Shown here one piece after another: positions 8,211 to 17,009 of a stretch of DNA of 64,000 bases; the first letter of the stretch is position 1, and each line of letters begins with the position of its first letter. The notes beneath the pieces are model-generated. The model did no database searches, was not told the origin of the DNA, and saw nothing but the letters and a program-made list of their open reading frames with translations. The DNA comes from Ralstonia insidiosa (lineage in GTDB: Bacteria > Pseudomonadota > Gammaproteobacteria > Burkholderiales > Burkholderiaceae), in NCBI RefSeq assembly GCF_008801405.1, contig NZ_VZPV01000003.1:124001-188000 (forward strand). Reading direction: 5' to 3'. Position numbers and translations under genes: made by a program.

Positions 8211-9395
8211 ATGAACACGAGAGAAGTTGTGTTGTGCCATCCGGTCCGTACGGCCATCGGCGCATTCAATGGCGCACTGAAAGGCACGGCGGCAGTAGAC
8301 CTGGGCGCTGTGGTGATCGCTGAATCGTTGCGGCGCTCAGGTGTTGATGCCGGCCTGATCGGCAGTGTCGTATTCGGTAACGTCATCCAAGCCGGCAACA
8401 AAATGAATCCGGCGCGCCAGGCGGCCATCGGAGCGGGCTTGCCGGTATCGGTACCCGCCATGACCGTCAATCGGGTGTGCGGATCCGGTGCCCAGGCCAT
8501 CGCGACAGCCGCTGATGAAATCAGGCTCGGCTACCTTGATGCGGCCATCGCCGGGGGCATGGAGAACATGGACCGTGCGCCCTACCTGTTGCCATCCGGT
8601 CGTTGGGGCAATCGGATGGGGGACGCCGCACTCCACGACAGCGTGCTGCTGGACGGCTTGCTGGATGCATTCTCCGCAGAGCATTCCGGTTGGCATACGG
8701 AAGACCTAGTCACCCGCTACAAGCTGAGCCGAGAAGAGCAGGATCGTTGGGCAGAACGATCGCAAAGCCGCTTTGCCCGCGCGCAGCAACAAGGGCGGTT
8801 TGTAGAGCAGATCGTTGAGGTGCCGGTGAAGGTGAAGAATGGTTCGGCTGCATTCAAGGTCGATGAGGCGAATCGGCCCGATACCACGCTTGAAGGGCTC
8901 GCTCGCTTGAAGCCGGCATTTCGCAAGGACGGCACCATCACCGCTGGCAATGCGCCGGGCATCAACAGTGGTGCGGCAGCCGTGCTGGTGGCAGAACGTG
9001 CATTTGCCGAGCGCCATGGCTTGGTACCGATGGCGCGGCTGACGGCTTATGGCGTGGGCGCCGTCGAGCCGGGCCTGTTTGGTCTGGGGCCCGTGCCCGC
9101 GGTACGCCAGGCATTGCAGCGTGCGCAGTGGACGCTGGGCGACGTCGAGCGCATCGAAATCAATGAGGCATTCGCGGCCGTTCCGCTGGCGGTGGCTGCC
9201 GAACTCGGGTTGCCGGAGGACATCATCAATGTGGACGGCGGAGCCATCGCGCATGGTCACCCCATCGGTGCGACCGGAGCCGTTTTGACAGCGCGGCTTC
9301 TGTATTCGATGCGCGCAGACGGGATTCAACGCGGCATCGTGACCCTCTGCATTGGCGGTGGGCAAGGCATCGCGCTGGCGATTGAAACCCTTTGA
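8211..9395 (+). CDS. Thiolase family protein (acetyl-CoA acetyltransferase-like)
   Basis: A 394-residue cytosolic thiolase. The start at 8211 is set by AGGAGG ten bases upstream. The nucleophile is Cys90 in RVCGSGAQAI. The second catalytic block, NVDGGAIAHGHPIGATGA, supplies the His, and LCIGGGQGIA near the C-terminus supplies the base Cys. Members either condense two acyl-CoAs or cleave 3-oxoacyl-CoA, as in beta-oxidation or beta-ketoadipate breakdown. It sits between MarR and HxlR regulators; its pathway is not evident, though it could feed on acetoacetyl-CoA from the PHB block downstream. Confidence 0.88.
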   Translation: MNTREVVLCHPVRTAIGAFNGALKGTAAVDLGAVVIAESLRRSGVDAGLIGSVVFGNVIQAGNKMNPARQAAIGAGLPVSVPAMTVNRVCGSGAQAIATAADEIRLGYLDAAIAGGMENMDRAPYLLPSGRWGNRMGDAALHDSVLLDGLLDAFSAEHSGWHTEDLVTRYKLSREEQDRWAERSQSRFARAQQQGRFVEQIVEVPVKVKNGSAAFKVDEANRPDTTLEGLARLKPAFRKDGTITAGNAPGINSGAAAVLVAERAFAERHGLVPMARLTAYGVGAVEPGLFGLGPVPAVRQALQRAQWTLGDVERIEINEAFAAVPLAVAAELGLPEDIINVDGGAIAHGHPIGATGAVLTARLLYSMRADGIQRGIVTLCIGGGQGIALAIETL

Positions 9396-9428
9396 TGACT
9401 TGCGTTGCCGCTATTCGGCTAGCATAAC

Positions 9429-9437
9429 GATAGTTAC
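9429..9437. promoter_or_regulatory. Candidate HxlR operator half-site
   Basis: GATAGTTAC lies 19 bp before the HxlR start codon and is the reverse complement of the site at 6022-6030 in front of the paralogous regulator. This suggests autoregulation, with possible cross-talk between the two HxlR proteins. Confidence 0.4.
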
Positions 9438-9455
9438 CTACCCAGAGAGTACGCC

Positions 9456-9989
9456 ATGCAGAGAAAGACCTTCCGCGACATGCCATGCCCGATCGCACGC
9501 AGCCTGGAGCGGGTAGGTGAGTGGTGGAGCATTCTGATCCTGCGCGAAGCGTTTTATGGGGCGACGCGCTTCGATACGTTCCAGAAGAATCTGGATATCG
9601 CACCGAACATGCTGACACGTCGCCTCAATGGGCTGGTCGAAGAGGGGCTGCTGGAGCGTCGCCAGTATTCGGAGAAACCGCCGCGTTTCGAATACGTGTT
9701 GACCGAATGCGGCCACGATTTCCAGCCTGTTCTGCTGTCCTTGCTGGCGTGGGGGAATAAGCACTTTGCGCCCGAAGGCATCAGTGCGCAGCTTGTGGAC
9801 AGAGAAACACGAAAACGCGCGGAGCCTCTGCTTGTTGACGCAAAAAGTGGCAAGCCGCTGGACTTCGAGCGCTTTGTCATTGCCTCAGGCCCCGCGGCGC
9901 CCGAAGGCATGCGCCGCCGTCTGGCGGATGCTGCCGAGTACATGACGGAGGAGGGCGGCCACAAGGTGCAGGCGAGGGCCAGGCGTTGA
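9456..9989 (+). CDS. HxlR-family transcriptional regulator
   Basis: A 177-residue regulator closely similar along its whole length to the HxlR protein at 5421-5966. Shared stretches include LILREAFYG, the FQK..IAPNML recognition helix and the AWGN..F.PEG segment that ends the winged helix. The C-terminal extension again contains a GPAA motif. The paralogy and the shared GATAGTTAC element imply a duplicated regulator. Its target could be itself or the thiolase just upstream, which runs in the same direction. Confidence 0.9.
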   Translation: MQRKTFRDMPCPIARSLERVGEWWSILILREAFYGATRFDTFQKNLDIAPNMLTRRLNGLVEEGLLERRQYSEKPPRFEYVLTECGHDFQPVLLSLLAWGNKHFAPEGISAQLVDRETRKRAEPLLVDAKSGKPLDFERFVIASGPAAPEGMRRRLADAAEYMTEEGGHKVQARARR

Positions 9990-10375
9990 CGTGGTGTCAA
10001 CGCCCCGCCGCCGTCTAGGCCGCGCACCTGCTTCCATGCGGGTGACGATTGTTCTTCATGCGCGAGATTGACCGAGGCGATACCGCGCCGCTGGCGTTCC
10101 GTTGCTGAGCGGCATTGAGCGTTCTGTGCGCGCAGTGATCCGGAAAAAAGAAGTCCGTTGAAAAGGAGGCTTATAACCCTTTGATTGATAAAGGGTCGCG
10201 GTGCCAATAAAAAGGGCAACATGTCCGTCGGGCCCCCTCAATTTAACGCCATGGACCGTGCAAAATCTAGCAATGGTCTGTTGAGGTTGGGTGTCACAAG
10301 CCTTGGCGCGCTGAGCCTTTGGTATCACTGCGGGTGTGCGGGTGCTGGCCTCTTTCAGGCATGGCCGCATTCTGT
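9990..10375. other. 386-bp gene-free gap between convergent genes
   Basis: No convincing gene was found. The stretch is less GC-rich than its surroundings around 10140-10260. It contains a perfect hairpin, ACCCTTT (10176-10182), loop GATTGAT, AAAGGGT (10190-10196), with an AAGGAGG-like sequence just before it. There is no T-tract, so it is not a standard terminator. A small reading frame from 10185 to 10403 has no family features. Confidence 0.5.
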
Positions 10376-11266
10376 CTACATCACTGTCGAGCCGTTCCTG
10401 TGATCCACGGCGAGTAGCATTTGCAGCAGCGCTGCGTTGGTGCGATCCGGATGTTCCAGATGGGGCGCGTGTCCAGCACCGGAAATCGTCGCCAACCGCG
10501 CTGCGGGATGCAGTGCCTGCGTGGCGCGTGATACGGACGATGCATAGAGGCGGCTGTGCTGGCCGTACACGTGAAACAGGGGCCAGCGTGCCTCTTGCAA
10601 CACCACGCGAAAGTCCTGTTTGGCCATATCTTCCCAGAGCGCAGCGAGGGTGTGCGGCGCACACTGGCGCATCATGCGTATCACGTTGCATGACTGCTCC
10701 AGAGTTGGTTGCGCTCCCTTCGCCCATAGGCCCGCGGCCACGGGCGCGTGCAAACTTTCCCAACGTTGCTGAATCCGGGCGGTCATCTGCTTGGCTTGCA
10801 ACATGTCATAGCGGCCGTGCAGTCCATGTGGCCAGTCCGGGCTGGTAACGAGCTTTGGCGTCATGTCGATGCTGCCGATCATGGTGATGGGCAAATCGGG
10901 TTGGCTACGCATCAACTCCCACGCAACCATGGCTCCCATTGACCAGCCGATCACAATCACTTCGTCGAGTGAAAGATGGCGTATCAACGCCGCCACATCC
11001 ATCGCAAGCCCGGCGATGGTTGCGCCAGAAGGCCGTAGTGCTGCAGACAAGCCGTGGCCCGCATGGTCCGGCGCGATGAGGCGGTAGCCCTGCGTTGTCA
11101 GCGCGCGCTGCCCGTCAAACGTCTCGCCTGATACGGACCAGCCATGTAGCAACAGCACCGGTCGTCCGCTGCCAGCCTCGCGCCAGCCAGGGAGGCCCGC
11201 GCAAGCGGCGTGTTCTACGAAGGCAGGCGGAGTGCCGCAAGCGAGCACCGAGGGCAGAACATTCAC
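10376..11266 (-). CDS. Alpha/beta hydrolase, BioH-like
   Basis: A 296-residue cytosolic hydrolase with the full alpha/beta fold pattern: oxyanion-loop HGWSVSGETF, PDHAGHG, nucleophile elbow GWSMGA (Ser in the middle) and a C-terminal His in SGAGHAPHLEHP. It resembles pimeloyl-ACP methyl esterase (BioH) and other small-ester hydrolases. It diverges from the TetR gene, and the TetR operator lies between them. Given the PHB-degrading genes under the same predicted operator, an intracellular hydroxybutyrate-ester or oligomer hydrolase is a reasonable guess. A stand-alone BioH is the alternative. Confidence 0.8.
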   Translation of the reverse strand: MNVLPSVLACGTPPAFVEHAACAGLPGWREAGSGRPVLLLHGWSVSGETFDGQRALTTQGYRLIAPDHAGHGLSAALRPSGATIAGLAMDVAALIRHLSLDEVIVIGWSMGAMVAWELMRSQPDLPITMIGSIDMTPKLVTSPDWPHGLHGRYDMLQAKQMTARIQQRWESLHAPVAAGLWAKGAQPTLEQSCNVIRMMRQCAPHTLAALWEDMAKQDFRVVLQEARWPLFHVYGQHSRLYASSVSRATQALHPAARLATISGAGHAPHLEHPDRTNAALLQMLLAVDHRNGSTVM

Positions 11267-11321
11267 CGGCAGTTCCTCGAAAAGGACAGGGTTCGGCGTT
11301 GCCGTGCGGGAAAGTCATCTA

Positions 11322-11376
11322 TTGACATCCGGATTCTGGCGTTTATATCATGAAACATGAATCAGTCATCATGTTT
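11322..11376 (+). promoter_or_regulatory. tetR promoter and palindromic operator
   Basis: TTGACA (11322-11327) and TATATC (11344-11349) are 16 bp apart and form a plausible sigma-70 promoter. Just downstream is a perfect inverted repeat, AAACATGA (11353-11360), 8-bp spacer, TCATGTTT (11369-11376). It overlaps the expected transcription start, so binding there would block the promoter. The 14 bases at 11351-11364 recur exactly in front of the PHB depolymerase gene. Confidence 0.7.
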
Positions 11377-11419
11377 TGCGGGCGCAGTTTCGTGGTGATG
11401 CCCGTGCAGCGAGGTAGGG

Positions 11420-12025
11420 ATGTCCCAAGTAGAAGCCGACGTAACGCAACCCAAGACCGCACGCGGCCAAAAGACGCGCGAGGCATTGCTGCGCGCGTCT
11501 GAGAAGGTGTTTGGCGAGAAGGGGTACTACACCGCATCGATCTCCGAGATCACGCAGGAGGCCGATGTCGCCATGGGCACGTTCTACCTGTACTTCAAGG
11601 ACAAGGAAGACGTGTTTCGTGCGCTGGTGGCGCACATGCTGCAACTGGTGCGCACGCACCTGCGCAAGCATGTTGCTGCGGCCACGTCACAGATGGAAGC
11701 GGAACAACTGGGCCTGAAGGCGTTTCTGTCATTCGTCTCTCGCCATAAGAACCTGTACCGCATCGTGCTGGATTCGTATTCGGTGGATGAGAGCATTTAT
11801 CGCGGCTACTTCCAGGTGTTTGCTGATCTGTACAAGCATCGCCTTGACGACGCGGTGGCGCAGGGCGAGCTTGCGCCGGGCGACTCCGAGGTCCGTGCCT
11901 GGTGCCTGATCGGCATCAGCAATTTTCTCGGCATGCAATACGCGTTGTGGGAAAAGCCTGCATCGATGGACAAGGTGGTTGCGGCCGCACACGACTTGAT
12001 CACGCACGGGCTCGCGGCGCGATGA
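11420..12025 (+). CDS. TetR-family regulator of the PHB-utilisation block (predicted)
   Basis: A 201-residue TetR protein. The helix-turn-helix spans residues about 20-65 (KTREALLRASEKVFGEKGYY, then ISEITQEADVAMGTFYLYFK) and is followed by an all-helical ligand and dimer domain. A strong palindrome overlaps its own promoter, which implies autorepression. The same sequence occurs before the PHB depolymerase gene about 10.5 kb away, so the protein probably represses the importer, ligase and depolymerase genes until hydroxybutyrate or its CoA ester appears. The inducer is inferred. Confidence 0.88.
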   Translation: MSQVEADVTQPKTARGQKTREALLRASEKVFGEKGYYTASISEITQEADVAMGTFYLYFKDKEDVFRALVAHMLQLVRTHLRKHVAAATSQMEAEQLGLKAFLSFVSRHKNLYRIVLDSYSVDESIYRGYFQVFADLYKHRLDDAVAQGELAPGDSEVRAWCLIGISNFLGMQYALWEKPASMDKVVAAAHDLITHGLAAR

Positions 12026-12097
12026 CGACATAGACGAAAGACGGCCACCGCCACCCAGAATGTAGCGGGGCCGAACCACTCAAGGAAGGAGACAACG

Positions 12098-13285
12098 ATG
12101 CAACGCAACCGCACGGCCATCCGTGTACTGGCACTCGCAGTCGGCCTGCTGGCAGCTGCCGGCGCATTGGCTAAAGACATCAAGATCGCCCACGTCTATG
12201 ACAAGACCGGCGCGCTGGAGGCCTACGCCAAGCAGACGCAGACCGGCCTGATGATGGGCTTGGAGTACGCCACCGGCGGCACGATGACCGTGAACGGCAA
12301 CAAGCTGGTGGTGGTCGAAAAGGACACCCAGGGCAAGCCCGACGTAGCCAAGGCCCAGTTGGCCGCTGCGTACAGTGACGACCGCGCCGACATTGCCGTC
12401 GGCCCCACGTCTTCCGGCACGGCACTGGCCATGCTGCCGGTCGCAGAGGAGTACAAGAAGGTCTTGCTGGTGGAGCCGGCCGTGGCCGATTCGATTACGG
12501 GCGACAAGTGGAACCGCTACATCTTCCGCACAGGCCGTAACTCGTCGCAGGATGCGATTGCCAACGCGGTGGCGCTGGACAAGCCGGGCGTGCAGATCGC
12601 AACGCTGGCACAGGATTACGCATTCGGCCGCGATGGCGTGAAGGCCTTCAAGGGCGCCCTCAAGAACGCCAAGGTCGTGCATGAGGAATACCTGCCGACC
12701 AACACCACCGACTTCACCGCCGGCGCACAGCGCTTGTTCGATTCGCTCAAGGACAAGCCGGGCCGCAAGATCATCTTCATCATCTGGGCGGGTGCGGGCA
12801 ACCCGTTCAAGATTGCCGACCTGGACCCGAAGCGCTACGGCATCGAGATCGCTAGCGGCGGCAACATCCTGCCAGCCATGACGGCCTACAAGAACCTGCC
12901 GGGCATGGAAGGCGCGACGTACTACTACTTTGGCATTCCCAAGAACAAGGTCAACGAGTGGCTGGTGTCGACGCACTACGCCAAGTTCAAGACCCCGCCC
13001 GACTTCTTTACGGCGGGTGGCATGGCAGCCGGCATTGCATTGGTAGAGGCGCTCAAGAAGACGGGCGGTGACACCAATACCGAAAAGCTGATCTCCACCA
13101 TGGAGGGCATGTCGTTCGACACGCCCAAGGGCAAGATGACCTTCCGCAAGGAAGACCATCAGGCCATGCAGTCGATGTACCACTTCAAGATCAAGGTGGA
13201 TCCGGCGTTTGCGTGGGGCGTGCCCGAGCTGGTGCGGGAGATCAAGCCCGAAGAGATGAACGTGCCGATCCGCAATCGCCGCTGA
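12098..13285 (+). CDS. Branched-chain-type ABC transporter substrate-binding protein
   Basis: A 395-residue periplasmic binding protein of the LivJ/Peripla_BP_6 class. A signal peptide ends after about Ala25 (AAGALA, then KDIKIAHVYDKTGALEAYAK). AAGGAGA precedes the ATG. It is the first gene of a five-gene importer whose following genes overlap or nearly touch. Members bind amino acids but also aromatic acids, amides and short hydroxy-acids. Its position before an acyl-CoA ligase and PHB hydrolases suggests 3-hydroxybutyrate or its short oligomers as ligand. Confidence 0.9.
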   Translation: MQRNRTAIRVLALAVGLLAAAGALAKDIKIAHVYDKTGALEAYAKQTQTGLMMGLEYATGGTMTVNGNKLVVVEKDTQGKPDVAKAQLAAAYSDDRADIAVGPTSSGTALAMLPVAEEYKKVLLVEPAVADSITGDKWNRYIFRTGRNSSQDAIANAVALDKPGVQIATLAQDYAFGRDGVKAFKGALKNAKVVHEEYLPTNTTDFTAGAQRLFDSLKDKPGRKIIFIIWAGAGNPFKIADLDPKRYGIEIASGGNILPAMTAYKNLPGMEGATYYYFGIPKNKVNEWLVSTHYAKFKTPPDFFTAGGMAAGIALVEALKKTGGDTNTEKLISTMEGMSFDTPKGKMTFRKEDHQAMQSMYHFKIKVDPAFAWGVPELVREIKPEEMNVPIRNRR

Positions 13286-14091
13286 TGCGCGAACATGCCA
13301 ACCCCACGCCCGCGCTGGAGACGCGTGGGCTGACGATCCGCTTTGGCGGTCATGTGGCCGTCAACGCCGTGTCGTGCGCGTTCCAGCCGGGCGAGCTGAC
13401 GTGCATCGTCGGCCCGAACGGCGCGGGCAAGACCACGTACTTCAACCTGATCTCCGGACAGTTGCCGCCCACGGCGGGGCAGATCCTGCTCAATGGTGAA
13501 GACGTGACGCGCATGCCAGTGTCAGCCAAGACGCGTCGCGGTATCGGCCGCGCATTCCAGCTCACGAGCCTGTTCCCGAACTTGCCGGTGCTGGAGAACG
13601 TGCGGCTGGCCGTCCAGGCACATCAGCATCGCGGGCTGGATCTGTTCTCGGTGTGGAGCAGCCACCGCGCCATTCGCGAAGAAGCGCTGGCTTGCCTGGA
13701 GCGCGTGGCCTTGACCGACAAGCGCAATCAGCCGGTGGCCTCGCTGTCGCACGGGGACCAGCGCAAGCTGGAGGTGGCCATCCTGCTTGCGCTCAAGCCG
13801 CGCATCTTCATGTTCGACGAGCCGACTGCAGGGATGAGCGTGGACGAAGTACCGGTGATTCTCGATCTGATCCACGAGATTAAGCAGGACAAGAGCAAGA
13901 CCGTGCTGCTGGTGGAACACAAGATGGATGTGGTGCGCTCATTGGCCGACCGCATCATCGTGCTGCACAACGGTACGCTGATGGCCGATGGCGACCCGGC
14001 CGAGGTGATTGCATCGCCCATCGTGCAGCAGGCGTATCTGGGTACGGCCGAAGTGATAACGGAAGCCGTGGCGGAGGTGGCCCATGGCTGA
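13285..14091 (+). CDS. ABC transporter ATP-binding protein, LivG type
   Basis: A 268-residue ATPase. The start at 13285 shares one base with the stop of the binding-protein gene (TGATG), which is why I reject a longer upstream start. The Walker A is GPNGAGKTT. The signature region is degenerate (SLSHGDQRKLEVA, as is usual for LivG), and the Walker B is FMFDEPTAGM. It pairs with the LivF-type ATPase to drive import through the two permeases encoded downstream. Confidence 0.92.
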   Translation: MREHANPTPALETRGLTIRFGGHVAVNAVSCAFQPGELTCIVGPNGAGKTTYFNLISGQLPPTAGQILLNGEDVTRMPVSAKTRRGIGRAFQLTSLFPNLPVLENVRLAVQAHQHRGLDLFSVWSSHRAIREEALACLERVALTDKRNQPVASLSHGDQRKLEVAILLALKPRIFMFDEPTAGMSVDEVPVILDLIHEIKQDKSKTVLLVEHKMDVVRSLADRIIVLHNGTLMADGDPAEVIASPIVQQAYLGTAEVITEAVAEVAHG

Positions 14092-14821
14092 TACCCAGCG
14101 CCAACCGATCTTGCGCCTAGCTGACGTGCAGACCCATATCGGGCCGTATCACATCTTGCACGGCGTGAATCTTGAGGTGCCGCGCGGCGGCGTGACGATG
14201 CTGCTCGGCCGTAACGGCGCGGGCAAGACCACCACGCTGCGCACCATCATGGGTTTGTGGCAGGCCAGCGCGGGCAAGCTTGAATTCGATGGGGTGGACA
14301 TCACGAAGCGGCACACGCCGGCCATTGCCCAGCTTGACATTGCGTATGTGCCGGAGAACATGGGGGTGTTTGCCGATCTGACCGTCGCTGAAAACATGCG
14401 GCTGGCCGCGCGCGGCGGCTCTGTCGACGCGCAACGGCTCGAGTGGGTCTTTCGCATGTTTCCGGCACTCAAGATTTTCTGGCACCAGCGCGCGGGCGTG
14501 CTGTCCGGCGGGCAGAAGCAGATGCTGTCGGTGGCGCGCGCCATCATCGAGCCGCGCAAGCTGCTGATCGTTGACGAGCCCACCAAGGGGCTGGCGCCGG
14601 CCATCATTCAGAACATGATCGCCGTGTTCAGAGAGCTGAAGCAGACCGATGTTTCCATCCTGCTGGTGGAACAGAACTTTCACATGGCGAAGTCAGTTGG
14701 TGACACGGTGGCCGTGATGGACAACGGCAGGATCGTGCACGCCGGCCGCATGGCCGCACTGGCTGAAGACGAGGCGTTGCAGCAGCGGCTGCTCGGCCTG
14801 TCACTGGCGGCGCATCAATGA
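14084..14821 (+). CDS. ABC transporter ATP-binding protein, LivF type
   Basis: A 245-residue ATPase with Walker A GRNGAGKTT, signature LSGGQKQM and Walker B LLIVDEPTKGLAP, the LivF form of the branched-chain importer ATPases. It overlaps the LivG gene by eight bases and the permease gene by four, indicating translational coupling in one operon. Confidence 0.92.
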   Translation: MADTQRQPILRLADVQTHIGPYHILHGVNLEVPRGGVTMLLGRNGAGKTTTLRTIMGLWQASAGKLEFDGVDITKRHTPAIAQLDIAYVPENMGVFADLTVAENMRLAARGGSVDAQRLEWVFRMFPALKIFWHQRAGVLSGGQKQMLSVARAIIEPRKLLIVDEPTKGLAPAIIQNMIAVFRELKQTDVSILLVEQNFHMAKSVGDTVAVMDNGRIVHAGRMAALAEDEALQQRLLGLSLAAHQ

Positions 14822-15897
14822 GCGGCCTTGCCATGGAACCACAGAGCTCTGCGGAGCCGACACCGATGACGACTTCCACTGCCTTGCCAAGCACTGCCGC
14901 CGCGCCGGCCAACCTGCCCAAGGTCCGGCTCGACTGGGTGCCGCTGGTACTGGTGCCACTGCTGATGTTAGCGGCGCTACCGATGGTGGGCAGTACGTCG
15001 ACATGGCTCACGCTCACCGTGGCGGGGCTGGCGATGGGCATGATCGTCTTCGTGGTGTCGTCGGGCCTGACGCTTGTTTTTGGCCTGATGGATGTACTCA
15101 ATTTCGGGCACGGCGCGTTCATTGCGCTGGGCGCGTATGTCGCCGCCTCAGTGCTGTTGCCGATGCAGGCATGGGTGGAGGCTGACAGCCTCCTGCTCAA
15201 CCTGGGCGTGTTTGCACTGGCCATTGCGGCGGCCGTGGTGGCAGCTGGCGCGGTCGGCCTGTTCTTCGAGCGCGTGGTGGTGCGCCCGGTCTATGGCCAG
15301 CACCTCAAGCAGATCCTCATCACCATGGGCGGCATGATCGTCGCCGAGCAGCTCATCAAGGCCATCTGGGGCCCCGAGACGATCGCCCTGCAGGTGCCCG
15401 CAACCTTCCGTGGTGCCGTGCTGCTGGGCGATGCGGCCATTGAGAAGTTCCGTCTCATCGCAGTGGTGCTGGGGCTGGTGATCTTCGTGGCGATGTTGCT
15501 GGTGCTCAACCGCACGCGTGTCGGCCTGCTGATCCGCGCCGGGGTGGAAAACCGCGAGATGGTGGAGTCGCTCGGCTACCGTATCCGCCGGCTGTTCATT
15601 GGCGTGTTTGTGGTGGGGGCGGCGCTGGCGGGCCTGGGCGGTGTGCTGTGGGGGCTGTATCAGCAGAACATCACGGCGGCGATTGGCGCGCAGGTCAATG
15701 TGTTGATCTTCATCGTCATCATCATCGGCGGGCTGGGGTCGACCACCGGTTGCTTCATCGGCGCGGTGCTGGTGGGGCTGATGGCCAACTACACGGGGTT
15801 CCTGTTCCCGAAGGTGGCGCTGTTCTCGAACATCCTGCTGATGATGCTGATCCTGCTGTGGCGGCCGCACGGTCTGTATCCGGTGGCCAAGCGTTGA
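14818..15897 (+). CDS. ABC transporter permease, LivH type
   Basis: A 359-residue inner membrane permease with about eight hydrophobic segments. The LivH signatures are FGLMDVLNFGHGAFIALGAY near residue 90 and the GLGSTTGCFIGAVLVGL loop near the C-terminus. The N-terminal 35 residues are a Thr/Ala/Pro-rich, likely cytosolic, tail. An alternative start at the Met in PTPMTTST would shorten it by 16 residues. It pairs with the LivM permease that follows after 13 bp. Confidence 0.9.
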   Translation: MSGLAMEPQSSAEPTPMTTSTALPSTAAAPANLPKVRLDWVPLVLVPLLMLAALPMVGSTSTWLTLTVAGLAMGMIVFVVSSGLTLVFGLMDVLNFGHGAFIALGAYVAASVLLPMQAWVEADSLLLNLGVFALAIAAAVVAAGAVGLFFERVVVRPVYGQHLKQILITMGGMIVAEQLIKAIWGPETIALQVPATFRGAVLLGDAAIEKFRLIAVVLGLVIFVAMLLVLNRTRVGLLIRAGVENREMVESLGYRIRRLFIGVFVVGAALAGLGGVLWGLYQQNITAAIGAQVNVLIFIVIIIGGLGSTTGCFIGAVLVGLMANYTGFLFPKVALFSNILLMMLILLWRPHGLYPVAKR

Positions 15898-15910
15898 GGA
15901 GGGCGGCACC

Positions 15911-16996
15911 ATGATCCGAATGCTTTCTGGTGATTTGCCCCGCAGCCGCGTGCTGACCGCGTTGCTGGCTGTCATCCTGCTGGCGCTGCTTTGCGCGCCG
16001 TTTGTGTTTCCGGGCGCGAGGGCGCTCAACATGGCAGCCAAGATCTGCGTCTTCGTCGTGCTGGTTGCGAGCTACGACTTGCTGCTCGGCTATACCGGCG
16101 TGGTCTCGTTTGCACACACGATGTTCTTCGGCATCGGCGGCTATGGCGTGGCGATTGCCATGTCCAACATGGCGCCGGGGTGGGGTGCGCTGGCAGTGGG
16201 CACGCTGGGCGCGGTGGTGGTATCGGCGGTGCTGGCTTTTGTGATCGGGCTGTTCTCGCTGCGTGTGCGGGCAATCTTCTTTGCCATGATTACGCTGGCG
16301 GTGGCCACGGCGTTTGCCACGCTGGTCTCGCAACTCTCCGACTGGACGGGCGGTGAGGACGGTCTGACCTTCAAGGTGCCCGAAGTGTTCACGCCGGGCT
16401 TTGCATTGGGCGATACCGAATGGTTTGGCGTGCCGCTTAACGGCAAGTTGCTGTCGTACTACTTCGTGCTGGTGTGTGCGGTGGTGTTGTTCCTGATGCT
16501 GCTGCGGCTGGTGAATTCGCCGTTCGGACGCGTGCTGCAGGCCATTCGCGAGAACGACTTTCGCGCCGAGGCCATCGGCTATCGCACCGTGGTCTACCGC
16601 ACTGTGTCGACCGTACTGTCCGCCGTATTTGCGACGCTGGCTGGTGTGCTGATGGCGCTCTGGCTGCGCTACAACGGGCCCGATACCTCGCTGTCGTTCG
16701 AGATCATGGTCGACATCCTGCTGATCGTGGTGATTGGCGGCATGGGCACGCTGTACGGCTCGGTCATCGGTACGACGCTGTTTCTGCTCGCGCAGACCTA
16801 TCTGCAGGACGTGATGAAGCTGGCCAGCGATGCGACCGCCGCCGTGCCGCTGCTCTCGAACCTGCTGCATCCGGATCGCTGGCTGCTGTGGCTCGGCCTG
16901 CTGTTCATCCTGAGCGTGTACTACTTTCCGCAGGGCGTGGTGGGGCGGCTGCGTGGTCACTCGAGCAGCCACGACACACACGAGATCGCGTCATAA
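15911..16996 (+). CDS. ABC transporter permease, LivM type
   Basis: A 361-residue permease of the LivM class, with YDLLLGYTGVVSFAHTMFFG near residue 55 and VVIGGMGTLYGSVIGTTLF near residue 280, the paired channel motifs of this family. GAGGAGG precedes the ATG. It completes the importer (binding protein, two ATPases, two permeases), and the acyl-CoA ligase gene begins 13 bp after it. Confidence 0.9.
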   Translation: MIRMLSGDLPRSRVLTALLAVILLALLCAPFVFPGARALNMAAKICVFVVLVASYDLLLGYTGVVSFAHTMFFGIGGYGVAIAMSNMAPGWGALAVGTLGAVVVSAVLAFVIGLFSLRVRAIFFAMITLAVATAFATLVSQLSDWTGGEDGLTFKVPEVFTPGFALGDTEWFGVPLNGKLLSYYFVLVCAVVLFLMLLRLVNSPFGRVLQAIRENDFRAEAIGYRTVVYRTVSTVLSAVFATLAGVLMALWLRYNGPDTSLSFEIMVDILLIVVIGGMGTLYGSVIGTTLFLLAQTYLQDVMKLASDATAAVPLLSNLLHPDRWLLWLGLLFILSVYYFPQGVVGRLRGHSSSHDTHEIAS

Positions 16997-17009
16997 CGGA
17001 GCCCCCGAT

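Noticed and set aside
10176..10196. Hairpin as a rho-independent terminator
   Set aside because: There is no T-tract on either strand, so it is reported only as an unexplained hairpin.
12080..13183. 367-residue open frame on the minus strand
   Set aside because: Antisense to the periplasmic binding-protein gene, with no recognisable domain or ribosome site.
15755..16981. 408-residue open frame on the minus strand
   Set aside because: Antisense to the LivM-type permease; composition (His/Gln/Arg) is typical of a shadow frame in GC-rich DNA.
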